Part shown: one piece after another, positions 5,002-7,472 of the stretch | Layout of the letters: every line of letters begins with the position of its first letter | How positions within the stretch are numbered: the first letter of the stretch is position 1 | Assembly (NCBI GenBank): GCA_013331925.1 | Contig: DUFJ01000056.1 | Location: forward strand, 1-7,472 | DNA: 7,472 nt | Reading direction: 5' to 3' | DNA from: Candidatus Iainarchaeum sp. | GTDB taxonomy: Archaea; Iainarchaeota; Iainarchaeia; Iainarchaeales; UBA10191 | Program-made: the position numbers and the translations under genes | The notes under the pieces: model-generated | What the model was told of the DNA's origin: nothing | Seen by the model: the letters and a program-made list of their open reading frames with translations, nothing else | Database searches by the model: none

Positions 5002-6801
5002 TCACCCACCTTTTCCGGATTCAAAGCCAAAATGCTTTTGCGGAGAAATTTTTTTCTCAACAGCGTCCTGCAGCCCTGAAGCATTGGAATAAAACTCTCT
5101 CATCACTTCCCCGACGTTATTGATTGAGCCAAAGCCGTTCACCAGCATCCAGTCAAGAATTTCCTCTCTCAAGGCTAAATCTTGCGAAACCTCCTTAGAG
5201 GTCATTCCAGTATGCACGTTCAACTGCTGCAAATATTTTGCTGCCTGGTTCAACTGCTGCCAGCTGTCATCCCTTACTGAATACTTGAAGACAGTGTTTA
5301 CCTCAAGCTGTTGTTCAGTGCTGCCTGCCTCAAGCTCTGAAATTTCAAAAGTCTTCCTAACATTAGTTCGCCTATCACGATACTGCACTGCAATCAAGTC
5401 TATTGCCTCTACCTCTAATGGAGGAATGCTTATGGGCGCTTCTGTCAGGCGCCTTAAAGCCTGCCTGCTTGAGTCAGCGTGCAAGGTGCTGTAAACAGAA
5501 TGGCCAGTGTGCAATGCCTCAAACAAAACCTCGGCCTCTCTTTGCTTCCTTACCTCCCCTAAAATAAGCCTGTCAGGCCTCATCCTAAGCGAAGATTGCA
5601 TTAAGTCAAGCATTGAAACCTCTCCGACTCCTTCAGGGTTTGGATTGCGAGTTGTTAAAGGAACCCAGTTCCATTTCAAATAATCAGGAAGTTCAATCTC
5701 GCGAACATCCTCTATTGAGATAATCCTGTGATAGGAAGGGATTAGAGAGCACAAGGCGTTAAGCATCGAGGTCTTTCCAGAAGCAGTTCCTCCAGCCACT
5801 AAAATGCTCATTTCAAACTGCACTGCCTGCCAGAGCATTGCGGCAATCTCCGTGCTTAATGCATTGCTTTTTCCAATCAAGTCAACCATTGTCCAAGGAG
5901 TCCTTGCAAAACGCCTTATCGTAATAGTGTTCCCAAAGCTTGAGATAGGGAATAAAGTTGCATTAACCCTGTCTCCTGTCACTAAATGCGCGTCAAGTAT
6001 TGGAAAGAGATTGTTTATCTCTCTTCCAACCTTCCTGCCTACTTGGGAAGAATAGTTTGCAACTTCCTCCTCTGTTGAAAGCTGGATATTAGTCTTCATC
6101 CAGCCGTGCTTCCTGTGATATACAGTTACCGGAGTTTTTGCGGAGTTTATCGCAACCTCTTCAAGCAAAGGGTCAGCAAGCAAAAGTTCTATCTTTCCCA
6201 AGCCGTACATTGAATGCAAAAGGTTTCCAGCAAGCAATGCGAGAGCCTCATCGGAAAAATCGCTCAGGTAGTTTAGCAATTCCTGCTTTACGATTGCGAG
6301 AAATTTTTGCTTTAATTCAGAATTTCTTGCAATGTCAGTAATCTCAGCAAGCTCTACAGGAAGCCTTTTGGCAATGTTGTCCTTCAAGGAGTCAAGGAAA
6401 ACCTGCGTGTAGACTCCAAGAGTCGGAATCTGGACATTGTATTCTGGCCTTTTCTCGGTTTCGGAATAAAAAATGAAAACCTTTGCAGGAACAAAGTCAA
6501 CCTCAAACCCATAGCTGTCGACTAATTGCTTGCTTTCGAAAGTTTCCGAAGGCTGCTGCAATGCCTTCAGGAAAAAAGCCTTTGGGCTTTGCAGGAAAGA
6601 GCTCGGGTATTCAAGGCGAAGCAGGCCTTGGGCTTCAAGCGCTTTCCCGACTTTTTCAATGCTTGAAATGCTCCACTTTAACTCTTTCGCAATGTCAGAG
6701 AAAGAAACTGATTTTTTCCCCTGCAAAAGCTTCATCAAAATGTCAATGTTTGTTTCAATCACTGGCTCGACATAAAGCCCTGCAGCTTGCGACTTTGGCA
6801 T
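5002..6801 (-). CDS. Type II/IV secretion (GspE/VirB11/TadA-type) ATPase with N-terminal winged helix
   Basis: This 599-residue protein is the hexameric motor for pilus assembly or secretion, acting at the cytoplasmic face of the membrane. The motifs are complete: Walker A GGTASGKT (337-344), Asp box ISIEDVREIEL (361-371), Walker B RPDRLILGE (408-416), and His box HTGHSVYSTLHAD (431-443). The N-terminal ATPase subdomain covers about 180-320, with the RVNATLFP and ITIRRF strands typical of archaeal members. The C-terminal 100 residues carry the helical tail of this family (REEILDWMLVNG). Residues about 15-65 look like a separate winged helix: SFSDIAKELKWSISSIEKVGKALEAQGLLRLEY resembles MarR/ArsR-like reading heads in layout. 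No residue essential for ATP hydrolysis is missing. The ATG at 6801 is 51 bases after the upstream gene; the ribosome binding site is weak. It heads the block of two platform genes. Confidence 0.93.
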   Translation of the reverse strand: MPKSQAAGLYVEPVIETNIDILMKLLQGKKSVSFSDIAKELKWSISSIEKVGKALEAQGLLRLEYPSSFLQSPKAFFLKALQQPSETFESKQLVDSYGFEVDFVPAKVFIFYSETEKRPEYNVQIPTLGVYTQVFLDSLKDNIAKRLPVELAEITDIARNSELKQKFLAIVKQELLNYLSDFSDEALALLAGNLLHSMYGLGKIELLLADPLLEEVAINSAKTPVTVYHRKHGWMKTNIQLSTEEEVANYSSQVGRKVGREINNLFPILDAHLVTGDRVNATLFPISSFGNTITIRRFARTPWTMVDLIGKSNALSTEIAAMLWQAVQFEMSILVAGGTASGKTSMLNALCSLIPSYHRIISIEDVREIELPDYLKWNWVPLTTRNPNPEGVGEVSMLDLMQSSLRMRPDRLILGEVRKQREAEVLFEALHTGHSVYSTLHADSSRQALRRLTEAPISIPPLEVEAIDLIAVQYRDRRTNVRKTFEISELEAGSTEQQLEVNTVFKYSVRDDSWQQLNQAAKYLQQLNVHTGMTSKEVSQDLALREEILDWMLVNGFGSINNVGEVMREFYSNASGLQDAVEKKISPQKHFGFESGKGG

Positions 6802-6835
6802 TCTTCAAAACCACTCTCAATAAAAATAACATTTC

Positions 6836-6846
6836 ACAATATTAAA
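6836..6846 (-). promoter_or_regulatory. Possible TATA-like promoter before the ATPase gene
   Basis: The minus strand reads CTTTAATATTG in the 51-base gap after the upstream gene, which would place a start near 6816 and a leader of about 15 bases. A second A/T-rich stretch, TTATTTTTATT around 6819-6829, is an alternative. The gap is also short enough for simple read-through from the upstream gene, so this may not be used. Confidence 0.25.
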
Positions 6847-6852
6847 GCTTAA

Positions 6853-7472
6853 TCATTTTTCAAGCGCTAACGGAACAAGCCTTGAGGTTTTTTGCGAGGA
6901 AAGCTGCTCAACACTGGCCTCGCCGTTGTAGTAATATTCAAGGCTTTCCTGCAATGGATAGAAAGCTGAAAGGCTGAATGGAATTAAGTCATCAACTCCT
7001 GAATCTTTTTCAATCCTTAAAGCATTCTCTCTTCCATCAAAGCTTCCAGCACTAACCCTCAAAGAGCCTCCAGCATAGTTGAAAACATAAAGGTTTTCAG
7101 CACTTGAGTCAAGCCTTCCTGAAGTTTTTACTGTAACAGCGGAATCCTTATAGTAAAGGTTCAGTTCCAAATTTCCTTCAGGATTCCACTGCCAGGCATT
7201 GACGTCTGAAAGAGCGCCAGCGCTTTGAATATTCAAGTCAATGCGGGAAAATTCCGCAGAAGGCTGAATGGAATAAAAATCAACTATTTCAAGCTCTCCA
7301 TAAGTAAAGCCGTATTCTGCAAGGTTTTCAAAATACAATTCTGCGGTTCCGTCAGACAAGCCTGAAACATCAAGCGAGATGCCTGCATTGTTTGCTTTTG
7401 CGAAATCATTTTCCGCCAACTCCTTTAATTCCACAAGTCTTGAACGCAAGGGTTGGGAAAAAAAGTCAGAAA
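6853..7472 (-). CDS. Unknown beta-rich protein, C-terminal part (start beyond right edge)
   Basis: The frame is open from the right edge to a TGA at 6853 and gives 205 complete residues. An in-frame TTG at 7449 could be read as a start, but the codons before it (SDFFSQP) stay open to the window edge, so the true start is most likely outside. The visible part opens with a helical stretch (RLVELKELAENDFAKAN) followed by alternating strand-like segments rich in Leu/Tyr/Phe/Ser/Asp/Glu, with no Cys and no membrane segment. I recognise no family. It is on the same strand as, and 51 bases upstream of, the pilus ATPase. A helix followed by a soluble beta domain would fit the body of a pilin-like or surface protein whose N-terminal anchor lies off-window; that is inference from context and layout. 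Confidence 0.7.
   Translation of the reverse strand, partial: SDFFSQPLRSRLVELKELAENDFAKANNAGISLDVSGLSDGTAELYFENLAEYGFTYGELEIVDFYSIQPSAEFSRIDLNIQSAGALSDVNAWQWNPEGNLELNLYYKDSAVTVKTSGRLDSSAENLYVFNYAGGSLRVSAGSFDGRENALRIEKDSGVDDLIPFSLSAFYPLQESLEYYYNGEASVEQLSSQKTSRLVPLALEK

Overview
The window looks like chromosomal DNA of an archaeon, most likely a small-genome DPANN lineage (Diapherotrites/Micrarchaeota/Woesearchaeota type). The pointers are a pilin with an archaeal class III signal peptide, a GspE/TadA-type secretion ATPase with two single-domain membrane platform proteins, TATA-like promoters close to start codons, T-tract terminators and GGTGA-type ribosome binding sites. The lineage is inferred from gene content, not from any marker gene.

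Left edge (1-480, minus strand): the N-terminal part of a cysteine-rich secreted protein with a clear signal peptide, running off the window. Positions 481-780 form a divergent promoter region with one promoter for that gene, one for the plus-strand operon, and a cluster of repeated TATA-like and inverted-repeat elements that could be operators.

Positions 781-2318 (plus strand): a two-gene AbiE-type toxin-antitoxin operon. It encodes a winged-helix AbiEi-like antitoxin/repressor and an AbiEii-like nucleotidyltransferase toxin that overlap by 4 bases. It is visibly richer in A/T than the genes to its right and is probably an acquired module.

Positions 2319-2607 lie between convergent operons. 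They hold two tandem potential hairpins, GTTAC/GTAAC repeats, T-tracts on both strands, and a short minus-strand open frame that reads like the tail of a protein, perhaps a gene remnant.

Positions 2608-7472 (minus strand; read from high to low coordinates) form a type IV pilus/secretion-like locus: a beta-rich protein of unknown function (5'-truncated by the window), an ATPase with an N-terminal winged helix, two tightly coupled T2SSF platform proteins, and a class III pilin with its own promoter. The ATPase and the platform pair would assemble the pilin, and possibly the unknown upstream protein, into a surface filament or use it for secretion. The prepilin peptidase is not in this window.

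I found no rRNA, intact tRNA, CRISPR array or insertion sequence.
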